From: Streptomyces sp. CB01881
GTDB lineage: Bacteria; Actinomycetota; Actinomycetes; Streptomycetales; Streptomycetaceae
Assembly: GCF_002953255.1 (NCBI RefSeq)
Contig: NZ_CP026498.1
Location: 9,388,066 to 9,452,065, forward strand
Reading direction: 5' to 3'
DNA length: 64,000 nucleotides
Shown: positions 50,844-60,028 of the stretch, piece by piece
Layout of the letters: each line of letters begins with the position of its first letter
Position numbering within the stretch: the first letter of the stretch is position 1
The notes under the pieces: model-generated
Seen by the model: the letters and a program-made list of their open reading frames with translations, nothing else
The model's database searches: none
What the model was told of the DNA's origin: nothing
Position numbers and translations under genes: made by a program

Positions 50844-52423
50844 TGGGACGGGGGGTGACGGGGCGGATGGGACGGATGGGGCGGATGGGGATCACCGGAC
50901 GGCACCGGTGGGCGTCGGCGGCGGTGCTGACGCTCGCCCTGCTGGTGGCGACCGGCTGTACGGGCGGGTCGGACTCCCCGGCGGAGCCGACCGCCCAGCC
51001 GTCCGCACCGGTGGCCGCACCGGTGGCCGTGGCACGGGTGTGCGCCGAGCCCGCGGCCGGGCCGGCCAGCGCGCCGGCGGGCGCGGTGACGGTCGACCCC
51101 GCGGTGGTCGACGACCTGGCCGTGAAGACCAGGAACAGCCCCCCGCACACCACGTTCTGGCTGGCCCCGGGCAAGCACACCCTCGAACCGGACCGCTACG
51201 CCCAGGTCATGACCAAGGAGGGGAACACCTACCTCGGCGCGCCGGGCGCGGTGCTCGACGGCCGGAAGACCAACAACTACGCGTTCAGCGGCACCTCCCC
51301 CGACGTCACCATCCGCTACCTGACCGTGCAGGGCTTCGTCGCGCCGCACGACGAGGGCGTGGTCAACCACGACATGGCCGACGGGTGGGTGATCGAGCAC
51401 ACGACGATCCAGGGCAACTCCGGCGCCGGGCTGATGGCCGGCGCCCGCCAGCAGGTCCGCGCCAGCTGCCTGCGCGACAACGGCCAGTACGGGATGAACG
51501 CCTACAAGACCGGCGACACCATCAAGGGCCTGGTGGTCGAGGGCAACGAGGTCGTGGGCAACAACACCGACGACTGGGAGCGGCGGCAGCCGGGCTGCGG
51601 CTGCAGCGGGGGCATCAAGTTCTGGGCCGTCAACGGCGCCGACATCCGCGGCAACTGGGTGCACGACAACCGCGGCACCGGGCTGTGGGCGGACAACGAC
51701 AACAACGACTTCCTCATCGAGGACAACGTGCTGGAGGCCAACGACGGCTCCGCGCTGATGTACGAGACCAGCTACAACGCGGTGGTCCGCAACAACACGA
51801 TCCGGCGGAACAACTGGGTCGACGGCCGCCGGCACGCCGCCGACGGCGACGACTTCCCGCACGCGGCCGTCTACGTGTCGGAGGCCGGCGGCGAACCCCG
51901 GATCCCGGCCCGCACGGACAAGCTGGAGATCTACCGGAACCTGCTGGAGGACAACTGGTCCGGGATCACCCTGTGGGAGAACGCCGACCGGTTCTGCAAC
52001 AGCCCGGCCAACACCTCGACCGGCTACTGCACCCTGCTGGTGAAAGACACCCGGCGCTGCGCGAAGCCGGCCATCGACACCGCACCGCTGTACGCCGACT
52101 GCCGCTGGAAGACCCAGCGGGTGGACATCCACGACAACCGCTTCGCCCTCGACACGACCGTGGTCAAGTGCACGGTGGAGTGCGGCCGGATGGCGGTGCT
52201 CTCCAACTACGGCACCTACCCGGACTGGTCCCCGTACCTGGGCAAGCGGGTGTCCGAGGCGATCACCCTCAAACAGGACAACCGCTGGCACGACAACGTC
52301 TACACCGGACCATGGCTCTTCGTCGCCGACGACCCGGGCCGGCCACTCGACCCCGGGCAGTGGCAGGGCCTGCCGTACCGGCAGGACGCGGGCAGCACCT
52401 TCGCCGCACGGGCCGGTGGTTGA
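50843..52423 (+). CDS. Lipoprotein with right-handed parallel beta-helix (AlgG/NosD-like fold)
   Basis: A 526-aa exported protein. The signal ends in the lipobox LVATGC, so it should be a lipid-anchored extracellular protein. From about residue 130 on it shows repeated beta-helix rungs (IEHTTIQGNSGAGL, GLVVEGNEVVGNNT, IRGNWVHDNRGTGLW, LIEDNVLEANDGSAL, VVRNNTIRRNNW). Enzymes of this fold include mannuronan C5-epimerases and polysaccharide lyases. The start is ambiguous: GTG 50843 overlaps the preceding stop, while ATG 50869 would remove a GRMGRMGRMG stretch encoded by a short DNA repeat. An epimerase or lyase role is inferred from fold and context. Confidence 0.85.
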   Translation: MGRGVTGRMGRMGRMGITGRHRWASAAVLTLALLVATGCTGGSDSPAEPTAQPSAPVAAPVAVARVCAEPAAGPASAPAGAVTVDPAVVDDLAVKTRNSPPHTTFWLAPGKHTLEPDRYAQVMTKEGNTYLGAPGAVLDGRKTNNYAFSGTSPDVTIRYLTVQGFVAPHDEGVVNHDMADGWVIEHTTIQGNSGAGLMAGARQQVRASCLRDNGQYGMNAYKTGDTIKGLVVEGNEVVGNNTDDWERRQPGCGCSGGIKFWAVNGADIRGNWVHDNRGTGLWADNDNNDFLIEDNVLEANDGSALMYETSYNAVVRNNTIRRNNWVDGRRHAADGDDFPHAAVYVSEAGGEPRIPARTDKLEIYRNLLEDNWSGITLWENADRFCNSPANTSTGYCTLLVKDTRRCAKPAIDTAPLYADCRWKTQRVDIHDNRFALDTTVVKCTVECGRMAVLSNYGTYPDWSPYLGKRVSEAITLKQDNRWHDNVYTGPWLFVADDPGRPLDPGQWQGLPYRQDAGSTFAARAGG

Positions 52424-52424
52424 G

Positions 52425-53729
52425 ATGGGCGGGACCCCGGTGCGGGGCGGGCCGACGGACGGACCGGACGCGACGACCGCGCGGCCCGGCACCGCACCGC
52501 GCGCCGAGGCCACGCCGAAGGCCGTCTGGATCGTCTGGGCGCTGCTGGGCCTCAACACGCTCGGCTCCGCCGGGGCGAAGACCATCGTCCGGCTGCCCCG
52601 CTCCCTCATCCAGATGGCCACCATGGGCGCGCTGGTCTCCGCGTTCGCGCTGGCGCTCCTGCTCAACCTCCGGCTGCGCATCCGGGCCGGCGCCTTCCTG
52701 TTCCTGCTCACCCTGCTGCTGGTGCCGAGCCTGATCTCCAGCCTGAAGCTGGAGGTGGGGCTCGGGGCGCTGTTCCGTTGCACCCGGCTGGCCATCTTCG
52801 TCGGCACGCTCTGGCTGATCAGCCGCTGGTGGGACGGCAGCCTCACGTTCGTCCGGACCCACATCCGGATGTACTACGCGGTGCTCTGGTCGGTCGCCGC
52901 CGGTCTGGTCATCTCCCCGGGCACGGCCATGCCCGAGTACTACGGCGGTCGGCTGGTCGGCGCCCTGTGGCCGCTCACCCCGCCGCAGATCGGCCAGTAC
53001 TCCGCGGTGATCATCGGGCTGACCGTGCTGCTCCTGCTGGGCCGCCGGACCACCGGCCGGAGCGCGGCGATGATCATCGTGCCGACCTTCGTCCTGCTCG
53101 CCATGACCCACACCCGGACGGCCACGATCGGCCTGCTCGCCGGCCTGGCGCTGGCGATCTGCTCGCTCGTCCTGACCAGCGCCGCCGCCCGCCGGTTCTT
53201 CACCCGGGCGCTGGTGTGCTCCACGGTGGCCGCGGTGGCGTTCGCCTCCGCGCTGCAGACCTGGTTCATGCGCGGGCAGAGCAAGGAGAACTTCTCCAAC
53301 CTCACCGGCCGGGCCAAGGTCTGGGACGCCCTGCTCACCCAGCCCCGGACCATCCCCGAAGAGGCCTTCGGCATCGGTCTGGGCGACAAGTCCTTCGGCG
53401 GACTGCCGATCGACAACAGCTGGCTGGCCGTCTACAACGAGCAGGGCCTGGTCGGTATCGCCCTGGTGGCCGCGATCCTCATCGTGCTGGGCGGCGTCGC
53501 CCTGCTGCGCCCACCCTCGCTGGAGCGGGCCTGCGCGATCTTCCTGATCAGCTACGTCGCGATCTCCTCGTACACCGAGGCCGGACTCGGCGACGCCTCA
53601 CCGTATCTGCTGCACCTGGCGCTGGCCGCCTCGCTGCTCGCCACGCCCGCCGAGGCGACGCCCCTGACGACGCTCGTGGTCCCGCGACGGCGCAACCCGC
53701 GCCGGGACCGGAAACGGGAGGTGAACTGA
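52425..53729 (+). CDS. Wzy-like polysaccharide polymerase / O-antigen ligase family
   Basis: A 434-aa integral membrane protein with about 10-11 hydrophobic helices (for example FLFLLTLLLVPSLISSL and ALVAAILIVLGGVALL) and a large extracellular loop near residues 275-340, the layout of O-antigen polymerases and ligases. It should join lipid-linked repeat units outside the membrane. ATG 52425 follows the lipoprotein stop by one base; GTG 52416 is an alternative. Confidence 0.84.
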   Translation: MGGTPVRGGPTDGPDATTARPGTAPRAEATPKAVWIVWALLGLNTLGSAGAKTIVRLPRSLIQMATMGALVSAFALALLLNLRLRIRAGAFLFLLTLLLVPSLISSLKLEVGLGALFRCTRLAIFVGTLWLISRWWDGSLTFVRTHIRMYYAVLWSVAAGLVISPGTAMPEYYGGRLVGALWPLTPPQIGQYSAVIIGLTVLLLLGRRTTGRSAAMIIVPTFVLLAMTHTRTATIGLLAGLALAICSLVLTSAAARRFFTRALVCSTVAAVAFASALQTWFMRGQSKENFSNLTGRAKVWDALLTQPRTIPEEAFGIGLGDKSFGGLPIDNSWLAVYNEQGLVGIALVAAILIVLGGVALLRPPSLERACAIFLISYVAISSYTEAGLGDASPYLLHLALAASLLATPAEATPLTTLVVPRRRNPRRDRKREVN

Positions 53730-53731
53730 CC

Positions 53732-55006
53732 GTGCACGTCCTCGTGGTGCACAACCGCTACTCCTCGGCGCAGCCGAGCGGGGAGAACCGGGTCGTCGAC
53801 GAAGAGGTGGGGCTGCTGCGCGCGGCCGGCCACCGGGTCGACGTGTTCGAGCGGCGCAGCGACTCCATCGCCGGCCGGTCCCTGCCGGGGAAGGTCGCGG
53901 TGCCGCTCCTGGTGCCGTGGAACCCGGCGGTCCGCACGGAGCTCACCGCCCGGCTGCGCCGCGAGCGGCCGGACGTGGTGCACGTCCACAACGTCTTCCC
54001 GCTGCTGTCGCCGGCGGTGCTCGCCGCCTGCGCCGACGCCGGCGTGCCCGTCGTCGCCACGCTGCACAACTACACCCAGGTCTGCCCGCCCGGCACCCTG
54101 CACCGGGACGGCCGGGCGTGCAGCGAGTGCGTCGGGTCGAAGGTCGCGCTGCCCGCCGTCCGGCACGGCTGCTACCGCAACTCCCGGCTGGCGACGGTGC
54201 CGCTCGCGGTCAGCCTGTCGGTCAACCGGCGGCGGTGGTGGTCCGGGGTGGACCGGTTCTTCTGCATCTCGGCGGCGCAGCGCGACGTCCTGGCCCGCTC
54301 CGGCATGCCGGCCGAACGACTGGTGGTGAAGCACAACTTCGTGCCCGAGCCGGGCACCCGCCGTACGGGCGCCGGCGAGCACCTGCTGTTCCTCGGCCGG
54401 CTCGCGGAGCCCAAGGGCGTGCGGCTGCTGATGGCCGCCTGGGACGGGCTCGCGGCGGGCGGCGGGGTGGGCGTGCCGCTCGTGGTGGCCGGCGCCGGGC
54501 CGCTGGAGGCCGAGGTGACGGCCTGGGCGGCCGGCCGCGACGACGTGCGCTACGTCGGCCTGTACGACCCGGCCCGGTGCCGGGAGACGGTCGCCCGCGC
54601 GGTGGCCGTGGTGGCGCCCTCGCTGGCCCCGGAGACCTTCGGCCTGGTGGTCGCGGAGGCCATGGCGGCCGGGGTCCCGGCCGTCGCCGCCGGTCACGGC
54701 GCCTTCGTCGAGCTGGTCGAGGACGGGGTGACCGGGCTGCTGCACCGGCCGGGCGAGGAGGCCTCGCTCGCGGACTGCCTGCGCCGGATCACGGCCGACC
54801 CGGCCGGCAACCAGGAGATGGGCCGCACGGCCCGGCGCCACTACGAGCGGGCCTTCAGCCCGGCCGTCGGCCTGGAGCGCCTGGTGGAGGAGTACCGCAC
54901 CGTGATCGCGGGGCGGTCCGGCGGCGCGGACGGCGCGCCGCCGACAGGGAACGGAAACGCTGGCTCGCTCGGGGGCACCCCGCGCGGGCAGGAATGGGGG
55001 CAGTAG
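53732..55006 (+). CDS. Glycosyltransferase family 4
   Basis: A 424-aa GT-B enzyme from GTG 53732 behind GGGAGGTGA. It has the N-terminal VVHNRYSSAQPSGENRVVDEEVGLLRAAGH, DVVHVHNVFPLLSP and ATLHNYTQVCPPG. The C-terminal donor-binding motif APSLAPETFGLVVAEAMAAGVPAVA contains the E-x7-E typical of GT4. It carries an internal Cys-containing segment (CSECVG) seen in some members of this subfamily. Sugar specificity unknown. Confidence 0.92.
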   Translation: MHVLVVHNRYSSAQPSGENRVVDEEVGLLRAAGHRVDVFERRSDSIAGRSLPGKVAVPLLVPWNPAVRTELTARLRRERPDVVHVHNVFPLLSPAVLAACADAGVPVVATLHNYTQVCPPGTLHRDGRACSECVGSKVALPAVRHGCYRNSRLATVPLAVSLSVNRRRWWSGVDRFFCISAAQRDVLARSGMPAERLVVKHNFVPEPGTRRTGAGEHLLFLGRLAEPKGVRLLMAAWDGLAAGGGVGVPLVVAGAGPLEAEVTAWAAGRDDVRYVGLYDPARCRETVARAVAVVAPSLAPETFGLVVAEAMAAGVPAVAAGHGAFVELVEDGVTGLLHRPGEEASLADCLRRITADPAGNQEMGRTARRHYERAFSPAVGLERLVEEYRTVIAGRSGGADGAPPTGNGNAGSLGGTPRGQEWGQ

Positions 55007-56242
55007 ATGACACGATGCCGACTCTGCGGTTCGACGGCGATGGGGAGCGTCGTCGACCTGGGGGCGACCCCGCCGTGCGAGAGCTTCCTCGCCGCGGACC
55101 AGCTGGACCGGCCCGAGCCGGCCTACCCGCTGCACCTGCGGGTCTGCACCGACTGCTGGCTGGCACAGATCCCGCCGCTGATCACGCCGGAGGAGACGTT
55201 CACCCAGTACGCGTACTTCTCCTCGTACTCGACCTCCTGGGTGGACCACGCGCGCACCTTCGTCGACGGCGCCGTCCGGCGGCTCGGCCTGGGCTCCGAG
55301 GCCTTCGTGGTCGAGGTCGCGAGCAACGACGGCTACCTGCTCGGGCACGTGGTGGAGCGGGGGATCCGCTGCCTGGGCATCGAACCGTCGGTCAACGTCG
55401 GTGCGGCCGCGCGGGAGAAGGGCGTGCCCACGCTCACCGCCTTCCTCGACCCGGCCACCGGCGCGGACGTCCGCGCCGAGCACGGCCCGGCCGACCTGGT
55501 CGTCGCCAACAACGTGTACGCGCACATCCCCGACGTGGTCGGGTTCACCCGGGGGCTGCGCGCCCTGGTGGCCGACGACGGCTGGGTCTCCATCGAGGTG
55601 CAGCACCTGCTCACCCTGATCGAGGAGAACCAGTACGACACCATCTACCACGAGCACTTCCAGTACTACACGGTCGCCTCCGCGACCCGGGCGCTGGCGA
55701 GCGGCGGACTCACCCTGGTGGACGTCGAGCTGCTGCCCACGCACGGCGGCTCCATCCGGCTGTGGGCCCGGCCGGCCGAGGTGGCCGGCGAGCCGGGCCG
55801 GCGGGTGGCCGAGGTGCTGGACCGGGAGAAGGCCGCCGGGCTGCAGGAGCTCTCCGGGTACACCGAGTTCTCCGCCCGGGTGGCCAAGGTGCGCCGGGAC
55901 CTCCTGCGCTTCCTCGTCGACGCGGCCGAGCGCGGTGAGACGGTCGTCGGCTACGGCGCCCCGGGCAAGGGCAACACCCTGCTCAACCACTGCGGCATCC
56001 GGCCCGACCTGCTCCCGTACACCGTCGACCGGAACCCCTACAAGCACGGCAGGTTCACCCCGGGCACCCGGATCCCGATCCTGGCGCCCGAGCAGATCGC
56101 CGTCGACCGGCCGGACTACGTCCTCGTCCTGCCGTGGAACCTGCGGGCCGAGCTGGTCGAGCAGTTGTCCTTCGTGCACGAGTGGGGCGGCCGGCTGGTC
56201 TTCCCCATCCCGGAACTCAGCATTGTCGAGGTCAAGCCGTGA
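55007..56242 (+). CDS. Nucleotide-sugar C-methyltransferase (TylCIII/TcaB9-like)
   Basis: A 411-aa SAM-dependent methyltransferase. The N-terminal zinc-binding domain has C4-x2-C7 (CRLCGS) and a later C-x2-C (CTDCW). The SAM domain follows (VVEVASNDGYLLGHVVERGIRCLGIEPS, VVANNVYAHIPD), then the characteristic catalytic YHEHFQYYT and a C-terminal domain with VGYGAPGKGNTLLNHCGI. This is the architecture of NDP-ketohexose C3/C5-methyltransferases, so a branched methyl sugar is likely. It begins directly at the preceding stop codon. Confidence 0.9.
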   Translation: MTRCRLCGSTAMGSVVDLGATPPCESFLAADQLDRPEPAYPLHLRVCTDCWLAQIPPLITPEETFTQYAYFSSYSTSWVDHARTFVDGAVRRLGLGSEAFVVEVASNDGYLLGHVVERGIRCLGIEPSVNVGAAAREKGVPTLTAFLDPATGADVRAEHGPADLVVANNVYAHIPDVVGFTRGLRALVADDGWVSIEVQHLLTLIEENQYDTIYHEHFQYYTVASATRALASGGLTLVDVELLPTHGGSIRLWARPAEVAGEPGRRVAEVLDREKAAGLQELSGYTEFSARVAKVRRDLLRFLVDAAERGETVVGYGAPGKGNTLLNHCGIRPDLLPYTVDRNPYKHGRFTPGTRIPILAPEQIAVDRPDYVLVLPWNLRAELVEQLSFVHEWGGRLVFPIPELSIVEVKP

Positions 56243-57069
56243 AGGTCGTCCTGTTCTGCGGCGGTTACGGGCTGCGCATGCGCAGCGGAGCCTCCGACGA
56301 CGTGCCCAAGCCGATGGCGATGGTCGGCCCGCGGCCGCTGATCTGGCACGTGATGCGCTACTACGCCTACTACGGGCACACCGAGTTCATCCTCTGCCTC
56401 GGCTACGGCGCCCACCACATCAAGGACTTCTTCCTCAACTACGAGGAGACGACCTCCAACGACTTCGTGCTGCGCCGGGGCCGGACGGAGCTGCTGTCCA
56501 CCGACATCGCCTCCTGGACGATCACCTTCGCGCAGACCGGCATCGATTCGCCGATCGGGGAGCGGCTGCGCCGGGTGCGCCACCACCTGGACGGCGACGA
56601 GATGTTCCTCGCCAACTACGCCGACGTGCTCACCGACGCCCCGCTGCCGGAGATGATCGACCGGTTCGCCCAGCGCGACGCCGGTGCGTCGATGATGGTG
56701 GTGCCGCCGCAGCAGTCGTTCCACTGCGTGGACCTGGGCGAGGACGGCCTGGTGGGGGGCATCACCGCGGTCAGCGAAATGCCGCTGTGGGAGAACGGCG
56801 GCTACTTCGTGCTCCGCCAGGAGGTCTTCGACCACATACCGGAGAACGGGGACCTGGTCGCCGACGGGTGCGCCGGGCTGGCCAAGCGCGGCCGGCTGGT
56901 GGCGCACCGGCACCGTGGCTTCTGGAAGCCGACCGACACCGTGAAGGAGCGGGCCGCGCTCGACGCCGCCTACGCCCGGGGCGACCGCCCGTGGGCCGTG
57001 TGGGAGCGCGGCGGCCCGGGGGCGCGGGTGCCCGGAAGCCGGGCCGGAGCCGCGGCGGGGACCGCGTGA
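56239..57069 (+). CDS. Sugar-1-phosphate nucleotidyltransferase (RfbF-like)
   Basis: A 276-aa nucleotidyltransferase from GTG 56239 (GTGA overlap). It has the signature CGGYGLRMR with KPM and the segment LIWHVMRYYAYYGHTEFILCLGYGAHHIKDFF, close to glucose-1-phosphate cytidylyltransferase RfbF. It probably makes the CDP- or related NDP-sugar that feeds the neighbouring methyltransferase and epimerase. The base specificity is not certain. Confidence 0.86.
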   Translation: MKVVLFCGGYGLRMRSGASDDVPKPMAMVGPRPLIWHVMRYYAYYGHTEFILCLGYGAHHIKDFFLNYEETTSNDFVLRRGRTELLSTDIASWTITFAQTGIDSPIGERLRRVRHHLDGDEMFLANYADVLTDAPLPEMIDRFAQRDAGASMMVVPPQQSFHCVDLGEDGLVGGITAVSEMPLWENGGYFVLRQEVFDHIPENGDLVADGCAGLAKRGRLVAHRHRGFWKPTDTVKERAALDAAYARGDRPWAVWERGGPGARVPGSRAGAAAGTA

Positions 57070-57728
57070 TCCGGCTCGGGGCCGGGCGCCCGGAGCGGAT
57101 CGTCGCGGTGGGGGCGCACTGCGACGACATCGCCATCGGCGCCGGCGGCACGCTGCTGACGATGTGCCTCGCGCGGCCGGGCCTGCGGGTCGACGCGCTG
57201 GTGCTCTCCGGCGGTGGCGGCGAGCGGGAGCAGGAGGAGCGGGACGCGCTCGCCGCCTTCTGCCCGGATGCCGACCTGCGCCTGACCGTGCTCAAGCTGC
57301 CGGACGGCCGGCTGCCCGCGCACTGGGACGAGGCCAAGGCCTCGGTCGAGGAGCTGCGCGGGCGCACCGAGCCGGAGCTGGTCCTCGCACCGCGCACCGA
57401 GGACGCGCACCAGGACCACCGCGGACTGGCGCAGCTGGTGACCACCGCCTTCCGCGACCACCTCGTGCTCGGCTACGAGATCGTCAAGTGGGACGGCGAC
57501 CTCGGCCGTCCGACGGCGTACCAGCCGCTGTCCCCGGAGGTCGCCGAGGAGAAGGTGCGGCTGTTGCAGGAGCACTACCCCTCGCAGCGGCACCGGCCCT
57601 GGTACGACCGGGAGGCCTTCCTCGGGCTGGCGCGGATCCGCGGCATCGAATGCCACGAGCGCTACGCCGAGGCGTTCGCCGTCACCAAACTCACACTCGA
57701 TCTCGGCACTCTCAACCTGGGGGAATGA
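57066..57728 (+). CDS. PIG-L family deacetylase
   Basis: A 220-aa zinc-dependent LmbE/PIG-L de-N-acetylase from GTG 57066 (GTGA overlap). The zinc site is AHCDD (equivalent to the usual AHPDD, with Pro replaced by Cys) and HQDHRGL. The family removes acetyl from N-acetylated sugars. In this cassette it probably uncovers an amine on the modified nucleotide sugar or on the repeat unit. The AHCDD variation keeps the metal ligands. Confidence 0.88.
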   Translation: MIRLGAGRPERIVAVGAHCDDIAIGAGGTLLTMCLARPGLRVDALVLSGGGGEREQEERDALAAFCPDADLRLTVLKLPDGRLPAHWDEAKASVEELRGRTEPELVLAPRTEDAHQDHRGLAQLVTTAFRDHLVLGYEIVKWDGDLGRPTAYQPLSPEVAEEKVRLLQEHYPSQRHRPWYDREAFLGLARIRGIECHERYAEAFAVTKLTLDLGTLNLGE

Positions 57729-57731
57729 CCC

Positions 57732-58757
57732 ATGCGCGTACTGCTGACCGGACACCAGGGCTACCTGGGCACCGTGATGGCCCCGGTCCTCGCGGCCGCC
57801 GGGCACGACGTCGTCGGGCTGGACGCCGGCCTGTTCGCGGACTGCGTCCTCGGCCCGACGCCCGCCGACCCGCCGGGGCACCGGGTGGACCTGCGCGACG
57901 TCACGGCCGACCACGTGGCCGGGGTGGACGCCGTGATCCACCTGGCCGCGCTGTCCAACGACCCGCTGGGCTCGCTGGCGCCGGACCTCACCTACGACAT
58001 CAACCACCACGCCTCCGTGCGGCTGGCCGAACTGGCCCGGGACGCCGGGGTGCGGCGCTTCCTGTACGCGTCGACCTGCTCGGTCTACGGCGCCGCCGGC
58101 GGCGACGAGCTGGTGGCCGAGAACGCCCCGCTGCGCCCGGTGACGCCGTACGCGGAGTCCAAGGTGCGGGTGGAGGACGACCTGCACGACCTGGCCGACG
58201 GCGACTTCAGCCCGGTGTTCATGCGCAACGCCACCGCCTTCGGCTTCTCGCCCCGGCTGCGCGCCGACATCGTGCTGAACAACCTGGTGGGCCACGCGCT
58301 GCTGTCCGGCGAGGTGCTGGTGCTCTCCGACGGCACCCCCTGGCGCCCGCTGGTGCACGCCGTCGACATCGCCCGGGCCTTCGCCGCCGCGCTGGTCGCG
58401 CCGCGCGAGGCGGTGCACGACGAGGCGTTCAACATCGGCAGCGAGACCAACAACGTCACCGTCGCCGAGATCGCCGAGCTGGTCGCCGAGGCGGTGGAGG
58501 GCTCGAAGGTGCGGATCACCGGGGAGGCCGGCGCCGACCCCCGCTCCTACCGGGTGGACTTCTCCCGTTTCCGGGCCGCGGTCCCCGACTTCGAGTGCGA
58601 GTGGACGGTCCAGCGGGGCGCACTCGAACTCGCCGAGGCCTACCGCGAGTTCGGCCTCACCCGGGAGGACTTCGAGCAGCGCTTCACCCGGCTGGCCGTG
58701 CTGCGCGCGGCGTCCGGGGCCGGCACCGTCGACGACACCCTGCGGTGGCGCCGATGA
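57732..58757 (+). CDS. NAD-dependent sugar epimerase/dehydratase (SDR)
   Basis: A 341-aa extended SDR with the NAD loop GHQGYLG and the VIHLAALSNDPLG strand. The catalytic triad is Ser/Thr in YASTCSVYG with YxxxK in TPYAESK. It belongs to the broad epimerase/dehydratase group; sequence alone does not tell 4-epimerase from 4-ketoreductase. It begins 3 bases after the PIG-L stop with GGGGGAATG as its ribosome binding site. Confidence 0.9.
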   Translation: MRVLLTGHQGYLGTVMAPVLAAAGHDVVGLDAGLFADCVLGPTPADPPGHRVDLRDVTADHVAGVDAVIHLAALSNDPLGSLAPDLTYDINHHASVRLAELARDAGVRRFLYASTCSVYGAAGGDELVAENAPLRPVTPYAESKVRVEDDLHDLADGDFSPVFMRNATAFGFSPRLRADIVLNNLVGHALLSGEVLVLSDGTPWRPLVHAVDIARAFAAALVAPREAVHDEAFNIGSETNNVTVAEIAELVAEAVEGSKVRITGEAGADPRSYRVDFSRFRAAVPDFECEWTVQRGALELAEAYREFGLTREDFEQRFTRLAVLRAASGAGTVDDTLRWRR

Positions 58758-60028
58758 CCACGGTGGGCGGCCGGATGCACGCGCTGGTGGAGCGGCTGTA
58801 CCCGCTCTGCCGGAGCATCACCGGCGACGGCGTGCGCGCCACCCTGGACATCGTCGGCGAGTACGTCCCACTGCAGGTGCACGAGGTGCCGACCGGGACG
58901 CGGGTGCTCGACTGGACGGTGCCGCAGGAGTGGAACATCCGGGACGCGTACATCGCCGACACCGCCGGCCGCCGGGTCGTCGACTTCGCCGCGTCCAGCC
59001 TGCACGTGCTCGGCTACAGCGTCCCGGTGGCGGCGACGATGCCGCTGGCCGAGCTGCGGGGACACCTGCACACCCTGCCCGACCACCCGACCTGGGTGCC
59101 CTACCGCACCAGCTACTACACGCCGGAATGGGGGTTCTGCCTGGCCCAGGAGACCTTGGACGCGATGCCGGACGGCGAGTACGAGGTGCGCATCGACTCC
59201 ACGCTCGCGGACGGCCACCTCACCTACGCCGAGCACGTCGTCCCCGGGCAGGTCACCGACGAGGTGATCGTCTCCTGCCACGTCTGCCACCCGTCGCTGG
59301 CCAACGACAACCTGGCGGGCGTCGCGGTGGCGACGTTCCTGGCGCGCGAGCTGGCGCAGCGGTCGCCCTACTACACCTACCGGTTCATCTTCGCGCCCGG
59401 CACCATCGGGGCGATCACCTGGCTGGCCCGCAACGCGGAGCGGGTGGAACGGGTCAAGCACGGGCTGGTGCTGGCCTGCGCCGGCGACCGGGGGCGGCTG
59501 ACGTACAAGCAGAGCAGGCGCGGCGACGCGGAGATCGACCGGGTTCTGCGGCACGTCCTGCGCGCAACCGAACGACCGCACCACGTCACCGGGTTCACGC
59601 CGTACGGCTACGACGAGCGGCAGTACTGCTCGCCCGGGTTCGACCTCGGCGTCGGCTCGCTCAGCCGCACCCCGTACGCCGGGTACCCCGAGTACCACAC
59701 CTCGGCGGACAATCCGGACTTCGTCTCCCCGGAGGCGATGGCGGACACCCTCGCGGTCTGCCGCGAGGCGTTCGCCGTCCTGGACCGCAACCGGCGGTAC
59801 CTCAACCTCAGCCCGTACGGCGAACCGCAGCTGGGCCGGCGCGGGTTGTACGACTCGCTCGGCGGCCGCAGCGACGCCAAGCAGGCACAGCTGGCCATGC
59901 TCTGGGTGCTCAGCCTCTCCGACGGCGAGCACAGTCTGCTGGACGTCGTCGAGCGGTCCGGGCTGGCGTTCGACACCGTCGCCGCCGCGGCCGACGCCCT
60001 GCACGGCGCCGGGCTGATCAAGGCATGA
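58754..60028 (+). CDS. DUF4910 aminopeptidase-like protein
   Basis: A 424-aa protein from ATG 58754 (ATGA overlap). The core resembles M28-type aminopeptidases: VSCHVCHPSLANDNLAGVAVATFLA carries the metal-ligand H and D, and later parts include YDERQYCSPGFDLGVGSLSRTPYAGYPEYHTSADN, also with possible ligands. The C-terminus is a winged-helix-like segment (AMLWVLSLSDGEHSLLDVVERSGLAFDTV). The family often sits in polysaccharide or sugar-modification loci; its reaction is unknown. It may hydrolyse an amide on the aminosugar. Confidence 0.85.
   Translation: MTTVGGRMHALVERLYPLCRSITGDGVRATLDIVGEYVPLQVHEVPTGTRVLDWTVPQEWNIRDAYIADTAGRRVVDFAASSLHVLGYSVPVAATMPLAELRGHLHTLPDHPTWVPYRTSYYTPEWGFCLAQETLDAMPDGEYEVRIDSTLADGHLTYAEHVVPGQVTDEVIVSCHVCHPSLANDNLAGVAVATFLARELAQRSPYYTYRFIFAPGTIGAITWLARNAERVERVKHGLVLACAGDRGRLTYKQSRRGDAEIDRVLRHVLRATERPHHVTGFTPYGYDERQYCSPGFDLGVGSLSRTPYAGYPEYHTSADNPDFVSPEAMADTLAVCREAFAVLDRNRRYLNLSPYGEPQLGRRGLYDSLGGRSDAKQAQLAMLWVLSLSDGEHSLLDVVERSGLAFDTVAAAADALHGAGLIKA

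Noticed and set aside
53552..56179. An 875-codon minus-strand open frame
   Set aside because: It is antisense to the glycosyltransferase and methyltransferase genes and shows no domain.
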